From the NCBI GenBank assembly GCA_028693085.1, contig JAQUWC010000001.1:22938-86937 (forward strand): a DNA stretch of 64,000 nt. The letters run 5' to 3'. The translations under genes and the position numbers were made by a program. The stretch comes from UBA5266 sp002411545. Its GTDB lineage: Bacteria > Bacteroidota > Bacteroidia > Bacteroidales > WCHB1-69. This document shows, one piece after another, positions 20,601 through 28,847 of this stretch. The notes beneath the pieces were generated by a model, which did not search any database, was not told the origin of the DNA, and saw only the letters and a list, made by a program, of their open reading frames with translations. Numbering within the stretch: position 1 is the stretch's first letter; each line of letters begins with the position of its first letter.

Positions 20601-23600
20601 TGGAGATTAATTTCATTATTGCTTATTAAGCCCGTCGATACAGCATTATAATAATTTACATAATTCACATACATACCGTAAATCTCATTGAAGGGCTCAT
20701 GACTATAAATTTTGTTGGCATGTATGGCAGATACATTCGAATAACATATGCTTAACCCGTAGTATAAGGACGAAGTGTTTGTTTTACGTGTATGTATACT
20801 GTTATTAGAAATGCTATTAAAATTGCTGTAATACAAATAAGCACCGCGCTCATACGCATTGGATAATACATTATCATTTATAATTATGTTATTAGCAAAT
20901 TCAGACGTATTAAGACCTCCTTCAAAATAAATATTATAGCAAGCGCCATCTATGTTGTTATGTAATATACGGATATTATGTACTACACCGGAAGAAGCCT
21001 CCTTATAAATTCCGGCATAACGTGTCGAAGTTGTATCACATTTGATATGACAGTGATTGATTTCGATGTTTTCGCAAGCATCCTTAAATAGAATGGCATA
21101 AGAGCCTTGTGTCAAGTCAAAACTAAGATGATGTAGAACAATATTATTGACGTTCCCAAACAAAACGGCCGTATCAAAAGAAACTATGGTAACACTATCG
21201 GCATTTCCGGACAGTGAAGCAAAGGTCAAAGTGTCGTTTGCTGTCATGCCCGGTATGTGATGTGTGAAATCAAGGTTTTCGGTATATATCCCATTTTGGA
21301 GGAGAAAACTAACATTGCCGGCAATGCCGCAAGTATTTAACTCAAGAAATACCTGTGCAAGGTCGACAAAATCAGCACCTACACCTCCCACCGTATAGGT
21401 TCCGTATAATATCCTATTACAGCCTAAAGATTGAGTGCTAATGGTATCGTTAAAGGTGTTTTGATCGGTTTTCCCATTAGGATTATCGACCCATGCCGTC
21501 AAATGAGTTATGTTTCCAAGGCTTGGCAAATAACTTCCTATCAATATATTGGTATCTTTATATTGAGGCAAATTCAATCCGGTTAAGTTTAAGGGTGTCC
21601 CCAACACACTGTCGATTTTCCAATGGATGTTTATACTATGTAAGGTATCATATCCCCAATTTGTTAAGCTTACGGTTACATTTGTTTGAGTAACGGTAGC
21701 ATTCCCTTGTGGGCTAACAAACGCTTTTAATCCGGCATCTAAATCATAAATAGGCACATAGCATCCCATATGGGTAGACAAACTACGGTCGATTCCTCGA
21801 ATATCATTCGTTGCCAAATAGTGAGACGGGCATTCTAATCCATTCCATATGGATGGAATGGCATTCAAAGTAGAATCTTTACATTTAGGATGAAGAGTTA
21901 CGGAATGTATGTTAAGGGTTGGATAAGCACTTTGCCATAACAACAAATCATTGTAGGCAGTACCTCCCCAATAGGCTACTGCATTGGCATTTCCTTTCCA
22001 ATAATTATTATAATCAACACTTCCTATATAAGTAGATGTAGCAGTATTGCAATATACAAGATAGGAACAAGAACCTAAATTTGCAATGATATTATTTATA
22101 AGATTAACGCTTTCCGTTGAACTTGTGTTTCTATAAATCATATAGCTTGTGGTTCCGGTATTTATCAGGCTGTTATTTATGTTTTGCCATTTTCCTCCGT
22201 AATTTTGGTAAATCAAATAATTACACCCTGTTCCTGTTTGGATTAATTCATTGTTTGCAAATAAAATATCCGAAGAAGCTAAACCGCCATGGCTGTAACA
22301 ATAGTTCATATAAGCTACATAAGCATATTCGCCAATGAATGTATTGGATGTTATTTTCGTTATGTCGTCCATAACACCATTACAATAATACATGTAAATA
22401 CCGTAGCCTTGATTGGATGCATTGCTTTTGTAAAGAGTATTGTGATGTACTTTGTTTATCCCCGAATAATACATATAAATACCATAATAATAAAAATTCT
22501 CTATGATATTATTTTCAATGGTGATATTGTAGGAAGCTGATGAAGCTTGATTGGCCGATTCTATCCAGATACCCCCGGTTCCAAATAAATGATTATTTCG
22601 TATAATAATATTTGTGTCTTGTGAATTATCTGAAATAATTGCCATGATAGCAGGTGAAGCATAAATGGACGGACAGGTATGCATGTAATTGTTTGTAATC
22701 AGGATATCTTTATTTTTGTTTTTAAATTCGACACAACGAGAGGCACTTCCCGATAATATCCCTTCCAAGGTAAGATGACTGATGGTGATATGTTTTGTGT
22801 TATCCAAAATAATCACACCGCTGGCTGAAGTAGCTTGAATGATTACTGAAGAAGAATCACGGTTGGTTGATGTGATGGTAATGGTATTTACGGCACTGGC
22901 TCCCGGAATATTGGGAATGATTAAATTACCACGATAGGTTCCTGCATTTACAGAAATCGTAGTAGGACCATAAACTCCACAATACGAAAGAGCTTCTATG
23001 GCTTCGTTCAAGCTATTAAAATCATTCCCATATAGACCAACCGTATAGGTTCCGCTATAACCGGAACCGCAACCAAAGGTATTAAACACCAATGTATCGT
23101 TCGTTGGGAGATTGTCGGCTTGTCCATTGGGCAAAGAAGTATAGACAATGATTGAATTATTTTCCGCTTGAGGATTGAAATAACCTAAGGTAATAGGCGA
23201 AGTTGTTGTATTGGGTAATAAAATTCCTGTCCAATGATAGGGAGTTTGTAAAGTTCCATTTACTTCCCAATGTATTTGTAGGTTAGTAATCGTATCTGTA
23301 CCTACGTTTAAAACAGTAATGCTTACGGCTGTTGAGGTGCCAATTTGTGAGACTTTAGTAGGCGATAAAAGCGTCCGCGGCATGATATCCAGTGGATATG
23401 GATCGCCATGATAAGCTCCCACCGTGGTATTGGGAGTGCGGATATTATTGTCGATATCCGTTAAAACATCCGGCAGACGAGGACAGTCCAATCCACTATA
23501 ATCAACAATGTTTAAGGTTTGAGGATTAAAAAATGTAGGATTAATGCTTTTGGAATTACCATCCTGTCCGACGGCAGTTTTCCATAAGGTCAGGTTGGTG

Positions 23601-26600
23601 ATGTTGTTGCCGGCGTAGGCTAAATAAGAGCCAATGGTAAAATAATTGTTATAATCCATCATAAAACCGGAGGTGTATGTCAATGAAGGAAAGTACATCA
23701 CATGATTGTAGATGGAATAAACATCGTTTGATAAATTAATAAAATTATTGTTTTTTAGCACATTATTATTAAGAGAGCTGGACACATAAAAGCATTTTCC
23801 TTCGCCGTTTCCACTTATAAGCATGGAGTTATGTAAAAATTTAATATAATTACTTCCTGTGGACACATACATACCGTAATTGCTTCCACTTACTTTTGCT
23901 ATGATTTCATTGTTGTAAACGTACAGATAATTGGAATCCTTATTGCTGGCATAATAAAAATACATACCATAATAGGTTTGATATATATAAAGTTTATTGT
24001 TTCTCAAAAAATTACCGTTTGAACGATTCAAATACATGCCATAAAAGTCAACTAAAGTAAGATTTGCATTATAGCGTTGTTCAATATAGTTGTTCGAAAC
24101 TTCATTGAAGTTGACATAATTCAAATACATGCCGTAAAAATCAACGTTGATGATATCATTATTTTTAATCGACACATTTTCACCTCCTCCCATCAGATAA
24201 ATTCCTGCCGAACCACCGTGAATAATGCTGTTGAGAATACGAATATTATTCACCGGATTAGCGGAGGGACTAAAAACAACAGAAAGTTGATTTGGAATGT
24301 TTGTAGCCGAAACGAAAGTAGGGATTAACAGTATACAATTGTTAAACTCAATATTTTCAGCCCCATTTCTCAACACCACAGCCTTGGAATAATACATCGG
24401 ACTTCGATGTTGACCGTAAACAGCAATATTTTTAAACAACAAATGTTTCACGTTTTTCAGATCAATGGTGCCAATGTCTTGTGCCGAATCAAGAGCTGTA
24501 TAGATAATCACATCTTCTTTAATGCCTGTAGTAGAGGTAAAGCTTATGGTATTTGTAGCATTACACCCGCGAATGGTATCATCTAAAATGATATTTTCGA
24601 CATATAAACCGGGGAAGATAGCGAATGTGACCGGGCCAGATATACCACAGGATTTTATTCTATGCAAAGCATCGGCGATAGTTGCAAAATTACCGGAAGT
24701 TCCTATGGTATAAGTTCCTGACATCAACGAATCACAACCATAAGTTTCTGTCTTTATCGTATCGTTTGTTGGATCTTGATCAGCTTGATTATTGGGAAAT
24801 GACGTATAGACAATGATTTGATTATCGCCTGGCGAAGCCATGAAATTCCCCAACTTAATGGGTTGAGTCGTATCGCCTGGTGACAAAGAACCCGACCATG
24901 CATATTGTGTCATAAGTACACCATTTACTTTCCAATTAATCTTCATAGATGTAACGGTATTAGATCCAATATTTAATACAGAAACAACTACCGAATCGTT
25001 TCCGCTAACGGTACTTAAATCGGAAGGAGAGTATATATGATAGGGCATTACATTGTTGACTTTGAGAATAAAATCGTGGTATGCTCCCATGGTTGTCATA
25101 AGTCCACGTGCTATCCCATTCATATCCGTAGGAACATGCGGGTGACTTTGACAAATGATACTACCACCCGATGTTTTCAAATTGACGGAAGTATCGACGA
25201 AATTAGGATAAACACTAACAGAATTAGCATCTTGTCCGGTCGTACTCCTCCAACTACTCATGCTTGTAATAGTGGATGTAGCATAACCTATATAGCCTAA
25301 ATGACTATAATAATTATTATAATCAAAAAACCATGTGTTTCCTAAAGAGTTTAAATTAGTAAAATATATCGGAACAGCTGTAACCAAATTATTGTTTCTG
25401 ACTTGTAAATCTGTGGAGCTCGATATATATATTCCAATATTAGTAGCGTTCGAAAGCTCTAATGCCAATATAGAATTATGTACCACCTCCATACGTGAAG
25501 AAATAATATATAAAGCATAAGAGGAAGTCGATGATTTTATTCTTATTTCATTATTTGAAAGGACGACAGGGGCAGCCGTGCTTGAGTTATTACAATACCC
25601 TATATACATACCATAAACATTGCTAATAGGAGCAGGAACATAGATTTTATTTCTACTGATAGAAGGGGCATCACAATAATACATTCTCAATCCGTAGAAA
25701 TTAGAATAGGTGTTGGTTGTTCGTGAACGTATTATATTGTCAGACAACTGATCAAAATCGGCATAATAAAAATAGGTAGCGTAATAATAGGCATTGCTTA
25801 ATGCATTACCGGAAAAAATAATGTGCGATCCCCTTACTGTCGAACTGGTGCCGCCATACAAATATATGTTATAATATCCTCCATCTAATATGTTGTTAAT
25901 AATGCGAATGTTATGATGAACACCTCTACCGGAAGCTTTATAGATACAAGCATGGGTTGATGAGTTCGTAGTAGGATTTGTTTTAATGACACATGAATTG
26001 ATTTCAATATTTTCGCAAGGGCCTGTAAATTCTATACCTTTTGATCCGGTTGTTACATCAATACTCAGGTTTTTAAAAACAATATTATTCACATTGCCAA
26101 GTTGCACAGCAACATCTGATGATTGGATAATCACACTGTCGGCATTTCCTGAGGCAGACATAAATGTAAGGGTATCAAAAGCTCCCATTCCTTCAATAGC
26201 AGCATTTATATGTATGTTATCCGTATAGGTTCCGTTATAAATTTTAAAGATGGTATTGCCTGACATTCCACACACATTCAATTCATTTAATGCAGCTGAT
26301 ATCGAATTAAAATTATTACTTCCGGCAGGCCCTCCAATCGTATACTCTCCATTGAAAATGGTATTGCATCCATAAGTAATATATGAGAGCGTATCGTCTG
26401 TTTCCAACGAATCTGTCACAGCATTGGGGTTTTTCACCCAAACAAGGAGAGTATCATATCCAAGGTTTGGGGTATAATTTCCTATATAAATGGGATTTGA
26501 TGCAAAATCAACAGGTAAATTACCTCCCGACCAATGATAACTGGGCTGTACTACACCGTTTACACTCCAATATATATCTGTACAATTTAAAGGATTTAAT

Positions 26601-27628
26601 CCTGTATTTTTTATCCTTACATAAACGGGCATACTTTGATTGGCAACTACTTTCATAATATGGGGGGTGTCAATCGCCAACATGGCTGCTCCGTTTAAAA
26701 AGTTGGGACTATTCGGATGCCTCTTATTGATAAAAGTATATGCTACATTTACAGAGTTTCCTACGGAGTCTTCGGCTCTTACGGTATAATCTACTTGTGT
26801 TCCATAGACTTGTTGAGAAATAGGATAGGCATACAAGTTAGCATCTATTTTATTCATTCTCACCTGATTCGGGAAGCCATGGTTTATGCTATAGGTTAAG
26901 CCTATCAACGAATCTTCCGCATCGACTACATTGGCAACGATATTGAAAGGTCCTACACCATACACAGTATCTTTATAAATTGGATTTATCAAGGTTAAGA
27001 CTGGCGGGTCTAATTCATGAGAACCTCCACGAAGTTCAAAATTATCGATTAACCAACCATACGCAAACTGAGTACCAATAACATTTCCTCTAATGATTTT
27101 AAATCTGAAACGAACAATGCCGAAACTGGCTTCTCCCGAAATATCAAAACGTTCTTCTTTCCACCACGCATTGGTTGGGGTAGCCAAGGAATCGGAAGGT
27201 TGCCAATCTGCATAACTAAAATGATTAAATCGTTGTTGATTATAAGCCGATGGATTACTTCCTAAATAACAACTTGAAGGTAATTTTTCCCACTTTGCAC
27301 CGGTTGTATTCTCTTGAATTTCGATCTGGGCTATATCGCTGCCGGCCAGTTTACATATATGATGAAAACTTAACCATACAAATGCATAAGCCGAACAATC
27401 GTAAAATGGAGTGGTTATCGTTATGGAATCATGCAACTGATTGGGAACAAATCCATGATATGAGTTTGGATTGCTTACTGCATAGATTGCGTTAGGCACC
27501 CAGGAAGATGCCGGACTAACACTCCAATTCATAGCACCATCAAAATTTTGTGTGCCAATGATTGTTTGTGATTTGACAGTAAAAATAAAAAATCCAATTA
27601 TACTAATCAAAAATAAAACTTTTTTCAT
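14699..27628 (-). CDS. Giant secreted multi-unit parallel beta-helix protein with T9SS sorting domain
   Basis: 4309 residues. Signal peptide MKKVLFLISIIGFFIFTVKS; a jelly-roll/MAM-like domain to ~215 (ends GWLIDNFELRGG); an Ig-like domain to ~300 (VRAEDSVGNSVNV); then six units of ~545 residues from about residue 430 to 3600. Each unit joins a CARDB-like Ig domain (form: NDT...GC) to a beta-helix opening with GTYTVGxxGxDF...CGIxGP and ending YNNYY...PxFVD. After them come a third Ig-like stretch, a second MAM/LamG-like domain (~3710-3880, TLEFWYAHDN), two CARDB-like domains and a T9SS type A tail (QNQPNPALTSTVIPYYVP ... RKMNVQR). The protein is exported by T9SS to the surface. Adhesion or glycan binding is inferred; no catalytic residues were found. 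Antisense frames here are shadows. It stands alone, with sparse DNA on both sides. Confidence 0.9.
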   Translation of the reverse strand: MKKVLFLISIIGFFIFTVKSQTIIGTQNFDGAMNWSVSPASSWVPNAIYAVSNPNSYHGFVPNQLHDSITITTPFYDCSAYAFVWLSFHHICKLAGSDIAQIEIQENTTGAKWEKLPSSCYLGSNPSAYNQQRFNHFSYADWQPSDSLATPTNAWWKEERFDISGEASFGIVRFRFKIIRGNVIGTQFAYGWLIDNFELRGGSHELDPPVLTLINPIYKDTVYGVGPFNIVANVVDAEDSLIGLTYSINHGFPNQVRMNKIDANLYAYPISQQVYGTQVDYTVRAEDSVGNSVNVAYTFINKRHPNSPNFLNGAAMLAIDTPHIMKVVANQSMPVYVRIKNTGLNPLNCTDIYWSVNGVVQPSYHWSGGNLPVDFASNPIYIGNYTPNLGYDTLLVWVKNPNAVTDSLETDDTLSYITYGCNTIFNGEYTIGGPAGSNNFNSISAALNELNVCGMSGNTIFKIYNGTYTDNIHINAAIEGMGAFDTLTFMSASGNADSVIIQSSDVAVQLGNVNNIVFKNLSIDVTTGSKGIEFTGPCENIEINSCVIKTNPTTNSSTHACIYKASGRGVHHNIRIINNILDGGYYNIYLYGGTSSTVRGSHIIFSGNALSNAYYYATYFYYADFDQLSDNIIRSRTTNTYSNFYGLRMYYCDAPSISRNKIYVPAPISNVYGMYIGYCNNSSTAAPVVLSNNEIRIKSSTSSYALYIISSRMEVVHNSILALELSNATNIGIYISSSTDLQVRNNNLVTAVPIYFTNLNSLGNTWFFDYNNYYSHLGYIGYATSTITSMSSWRSTTGQDANSVSVYPNFVDTSVNLKTSGGSIICQSHPHVPTDMNGIARGLMTTMGAYHDFILKVNNVMPYHIYSPSDLSTVSGNDSVVVSVLNIGSNTVTSMKINWKVNGVLMTQYAWSGSLSPGDTTQPIKLGNFMASPGDNQIIVYTSFPNNQADQDPTNDTIKTETYGCDSLMSGTYTIGTSGNFATIADALHRIKSCGISGPVTFAIFPGLYVENIILDDTIRGCNATNTISFTSTTGIKEDVIIYTALDSAQDIGTIDLKNVKHLLFKNIAVYGQHRSPMYYSKAVVLRNGAENIEFNNCILLIPTFVSATNIPNQLSVVFSPSANPVNNIRILNSIIHGGSAGIYLMGGGENVSIKNNDIINVDFYGMYLNYVNFNEVSNNYIEQRYNANLTLVDFYGMYLNRSNGNFLRNNKLYIYQTYYGMYFYYASNKDSNYLYVYNNEIIAKVSGSNYGMYVSTGSNYIKFLHNSMLISGNGEGKCFYVSSSLNNNVLKNNNFINLSNDVYSIYNHVMYFPSLTYTSGFMMDYNNYFTIGSYLAYAGNNITNLTLWKTAVGQDGNSKSINPTFFNPQTLNIVDYSGLDCPRLPDVLTDIDNNIRTPNTTVGAYHGDPYPLDIMPRTLLSPTKVSQIGTSTAVSITVLNVGTDTITNLQIHWEVNGTLQTPYHWTGILLPNTTTSPITLGYFNPQAENNSIIVYTSLPNGQADNLPTNDTLVFNTFGCGSGYSGTYTVGLYGNDFNSLNEAIEALSYCGVYGPTTISVNAGTYRGNLIIPNIPGASAVNTITITSTNRDSSSVIIQATSASGVIILDNTKHITISHLTLEGILSGSASRCVEFKNKNKDILITNNYMHTCPSIYASPAIMAIISDNSQDTNIIIRNNHLFGTGGIWIESANQASSASYNITIENNIIENFYYYGIYMYYSGINKVHHNTLYKSNASNQGYGIYMYYCNGVMDDITKITSNTFIGEYAYVAYMNYCYSHGGLASSDILFANNELIQTGTGCNYLIYQNYGGKWQNINNSLINTGTTSYMIYRNTSSTESVNLINNIIANLGSCSYLVYCNTATSTYIGSVDYNNYWKGNANAVAYWGGTAYNDLLLWQSAYPTLNIHSVTLHPKCKDSTLNAIPSIWNGLECPSHYLATNDIRGIDRSLSTHMGCYVPIYDLDAGLKAFVSPQGNATVTQTNVTVSLTNWGYDTLHSINIHWKIDSVLGTPLNLTGLNLPQYKDTNILIGSYLPSLGNITHLTAWVDNPNGKTDQNTFNDTISTQSLGCNRILYGTYTVGGVGADFVDLAQVFLELNTCGIAGNVSFLLQNGIYTENLDFTHHIPGMTANDTLTFASLSGNADSVTIVSFDTAVLFGNVNNIVLHHLSFDLTQGSYAILFKDACENIEINHCHIKCDTTSTRYAGIYKEASSGVVHNIRILHNNIDGACYNIYFEGGLNTSEFANNIIINDNVLSNAYERGAYLYYSNFNSISNNSIHTRKTNTSSLYYGLSICYSNVSAIHANKIYSHEPFNEIYGMYVNYVNYYNAVSTGLISNNEINLQAKSSDAYGMYVNYSKVNIYHNSIHLTASAAAKGLYANTNINYPIAIRQNNIGTYSNLVYPMYLPSFNGLTLNYNNYYGSYIGFITSGISNLALWKMTSGQDVHSTNINPGFVDFPNSLKTDGMGLTCNQIKDVLSDINGNTRGIITSVGAYNDFIILPYNVMPHTLVSPMNQVSAGMSDSVFVRVANMGSNVINAMSIHLKINGVLIQSLPWTGNLNVMEVSAPIYLGNFVALSGSNTLMIYTELPNGQTDNDLSNDTLRVEVYGCDSTLSGHYYVGGSGADYTSISEAIKALSYCGISSPTTLYINAGTYVENVYIPSIPGTNSTHTLTLTSANGDSSSVIIQSPSEKAAISLSNTNNIILRNLTVNAILSGQNSNAIELKNSNKNILITHNCIQTSTDTSASEALMAIYSNNSLDTSLVITYNYFHGSGGIWIQSASNNYSSYDISITHNILNQFHYYGIYIAYSNVNTISNNKLYKNPSQGGYGLYINYSNGVMSDITRIINNTIVGNFTTLAYLNYCFSNHGTTVADILLANNEFIQKGNGTYMVYQSYGGKWQNINNTLLATSNASISYMMYKYSTVSNGINIINNLFVNLGNASYLLYVPTSSYAGTVDYNNYYTSGTDFVYWGTSYSGLHEWQNAYPSLNMHSNTVNPGFAQTEISAEPLSWVGLICPRNPLILRDIKGITRGQNTYMGCYVPSFNFDAGLETFVSPPQSAIAGTPTPVSINISNSGTTILQSLRIQWKVNNNTMTAVNISGLALAQYQDTVIVIGNYIPINNVNANIKAWIELPNGQAMDDNQANDTIETTSLGCNQVLNGTYLVGSSSADFQTLNDAFQVLTSCGVSGPVVLQMLPGTYNGFSINQSFIGCNQSHTVTITSSTGIASDVVFQSSGVVLNLANTSDLVFTHITLDASSGTRAIQLGNACENIEINQCVIKANPTASSTTYAGIYKSSTGIVNNIRILHNRIDGGYYNIYFYGGDGTSDYGTNIIINGNMLSNAYYYGGYFYYTDFISLSDNIVSSRLSNTYNYFYGLYSVYCNVESLSGNKIRSFNPSINYPYGIYLNYVNYNNTHTSGLIANNDIILNANSTSSAIYVSNSRVNIMHNSVWMDGSGANRLIYLNPIEDYMVKVKNNNLVTTSTSGYALYLSNTNYVGTSLFMDYNNYYAAYIGYANGNVANLSVWRTTTQQDAHSVSLLPKFVDVSKDLRLTDYIGLMCPRDTLVLTDMDKKARTSLTVIGAYSVALYEDYDLSAAYLVEPVNAIGGCYPDYTSVKIALSNNGIFPFNFALTPLHLHVEISGNILYQHDTIISAGTLAEMQQDTFEIARMIPVHINGDYHIRAYLSCSVDTIHSDDSLQYTYHVNKAYLPLDIDFSTSPTEMTFHNLTGSLNWEVMAGNESSPPISPVFGSGRLRFASASGKGSMAQAITQPLDLQGTYSPTLEFWYAHDNSAPDARDQINVYVSTDGGITYTSLINVFRYDSNFKTPTWKYYRVDLSAYSNQSCVVFAFEAQSYGGNNQNIDRIRVAAAPDIKISEILVPDLQDCDFMNKSLKLIISNNTSQTFDFSHNNTHLNVNLTHPTGPSFDTTYILNTKVLLGGQSDTLVIVNNYDFNIHGSYRLLTFINSVDSNSLNDTLRKTIEINPDIAITYIRDISPKSTGDTVYASAWVKNAGSPKVTQVPLRLKINNANDITETLNASLLPGDSIYYTFKKGFIVPEANLIQPYYQLSIQSELACDVVAANNMKFINARIIVNDIAVTKIEKPTEEDCDTGFHFVYTAVELTNHGDSDVVGVRLIVHIDSGNVRVKELGRTVTVYAKSAETFAFSTPYKVPNIEDSNETYRVTAFINAVEKDIDPLNDTLRIEACVVYNPGFGINTYTENQWYVEQNQPNPALTSTVIPYYVPQDGEIRCILSSVKGQVLYQEVQQAEAGKNEFYLPTNHLSNGIYYYSLTYKGKTIVRKMNVQR
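16860..26370 (-). repeat. Six-fold internal repeat array of the giant protein gene
   Basis: Unit markers (the GTYTVG-type motif after a GC pair) fall near residues 429, 972, 1526, 2074, 2614 and 3163, i.e. plus-strand positions about 26340, 24712, 23050, 21405, 19785 and 18140: a period of 540-554 residues. By internal sequence units 1, 4 and 6 form one type (CENIEIN, HNIRI, LSNAYYY), units 3 and 5 a second (SSSVIIQ, GGIWI, GGKWQNINN) and unit 2 a third. A 25-nt stretch is identical at 17802-17826 and 21057-21081, so part of the duplication is recent. Confidence 0.85.
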
Positions 27629-27811
27629 TTTCTATAACAGTTAAAGGGTTATTAATTCTTTTATGTTTAGCTATGTGTCTTTTATCATTATGGTTGATTT
27701 TGTTAGATTATATTGTTTTTTCATGAATTATTTTTTTCTCTCAAAACAAATCTCCCTGAGATTTAAAACCTTTAGAAAAGATACATCATTCTAAATCTGA
27801 GTTCGAAGTTA

Positions 27812-27819
27812 CAAAAATA
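27812..27819 (-). promoter_or_regulatory. Possible -7 element of the giant gene (TATTTTTG)
   Basis: Only good TAnnTTTG match upstream of the giant gene on the minus strand; it lacks the CA that follows most others here and lies far (~185 bp) from the start. Confidence 0.35.
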
Positions 27820-28005
27820 TAATATATATACTATGTTTTTTTTATTGAAATTGTATGGTTTTTAAACTATCTATTTAATATTCAATAGAAATAAAGTGTA
27901 AATATTTTTTTATTCATAAGTAAAGGAAACAATACTTCTTTTGTTTTACATGTAAATTATCCATCTAGGTTAAGAGATACCTTTCCTTATGTAAAAATAT
28001 TTTTA

Positions 28006-28013
28006 TACTTTTG
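28006..28013 (+). promoter_or_regulatory. -7 element of fabG promoter (TACTTTTG)
   Basis: TACTTTTGCA 30 bp before the fabG ATG; same form as at metK and the symporter. Confidence 0.6.
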
Positions 28014-28043
28014 CAGCGCTAATAAAATTTAAAAAGCATACTT

Positions 28044-28790
28044 ATGAAACTGTTAGAAAACAAAACCGCTTTAATTACAGGAGCGTCGCGCGGTATAGGA
28101 AAAGAAATCGCACGTTTATTTGCACATCATGGAGCGAATGTTGCTTTTACCGATCTTAAAGAAGATGAACATGCTCATGCTGTTGAAAAATTATTAAACG
28201 ATATGGGTGTAAAAGCAAAATTTTATGCTTCCAATGCTGCTTCATTTACCGAATCCGAACAAACGGTAAAACAGGTTATTGATGATTTTCAAAGCATTGA
28301 CATCTTAGTAAACAATGCCGGTATTACCCGCGATAATTTATTACTTCGTATGAGTGAGGCAGATTGGGACAGTGTGATAAACGTTAATCTTAAATCTGTT
28401 TTTAATCTTACCAAAGCCATTCAACCTTTTATGTTAAAGCAACGTTCAGGTTGTATCATTAATATCAGTTCTATTGTTGGTTTACAGGGAAATGCAGGCC
28501 AAGCTAATTATTCTGCTTCGAAAGCTGGGATACTGGGTTTTAGTAAATCTGTTGCCAGGGAATTGGGATCCCGTAATATCCGATGCAATGTAATTGCGCC
28601 GGGTTTTATCGAAACGGAAATGACTCATGTTTTGAATCCTGAAACACGCGAAGCATGGCTCAAAACCATTCCTTTACGAAGAGCCGGAAACGCTACCGAT
28701 GTTGCGAATACAGCCGTTTATTTAGCCTCCGATTTAGCAAGCTATATCAGTGGACAAGTGATTAGTTGCGATGGCGGTATGCATATGTAA
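28044..28790 (+). CDS. fabG: 3-oxoacyl-[acyl-carrier-protein] reductase FabG
   Basis: NADPH-dependent reductase of type II fatty-acid synthesis that reduces 3-ketoacyl-ACP. Classic SDR: cofactor motif TGASRGIG, NNAGITRDNLLLRMSE (highly FabG-specific), the catalytic serine in NISSIVG, Y156-x3-K160 in NYSASKAG, and IAPGFIETEMT; ends SGQVISCDGGMHM. 248 residues is normal. It is monocistronic with its own promoter and a terminator, not linked to other fab genes. Another SDR specificity is possible, but ITRDNLLLRM makes FabG the best call. Confidence 0.93.
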   Translation: MKLLENKTALITGASRGIGKEIARLFAHHGANVAFTDLKEDEHAHAVEKLLNDMGVKAKFYASNAASFTESEQTVKQVIDDFQSIDILVNNAGITRDNLLLRMSEADWDSVINVNLKSVFNLTKAIQPFMLKQRSGCIINISSIVGLQGNAGQANYSASKAGILGFSKSVARELGSRNIRCNVIAPGFIETEMTHVLNPETREAWLKTIPLRRAGNATDVANTAVYLASDLASYISGQVISCDGGMHM

Positions 28791-28812
28791 TTGATATTGA
28801 AACGACGGAATT

Positions 28813-28847
28813 AAAGATGTTTTCGTATGAACGAAACATCTTTTTTT
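28813..28847. terminator. Intrinsic terminator after fabG
   Basis: AAAGATGTTTTCGT / ACGAAACATCTTT stem (one bulged T) with a 4-nt loop and a seven-T run. The T-run overlaps the stop region of the convergent gene, so it may act in both directions. Confidence 0.85.

Larger units (their letters stand above)
27629..28043. other. Divergent promoter spacer between giant gene and fabG
   Basis: 415 bp of AT-rich DNA. It holds a minus-strand TATTTTTG (27812-27819), a possible -7 element for the giant gene that would give a leader of ~180 nt, and the fabG promoter element near its right end. No small gene or hairpin stands out. Confidence 0.5.

Noticed and set aside
16860..26370. CRISPR or tandem DNA repeat array
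   Set aside because: The period is ~1.6 kb, in frame and protein-coding with diverged copies; there are no short direct repeats with spacers.
14933..27495. Many plus-strand reading frames opposite the giant gene
   Set aside because: They mirror the repetitive coding sequence, have no promoters and read as low-complexity shadows.
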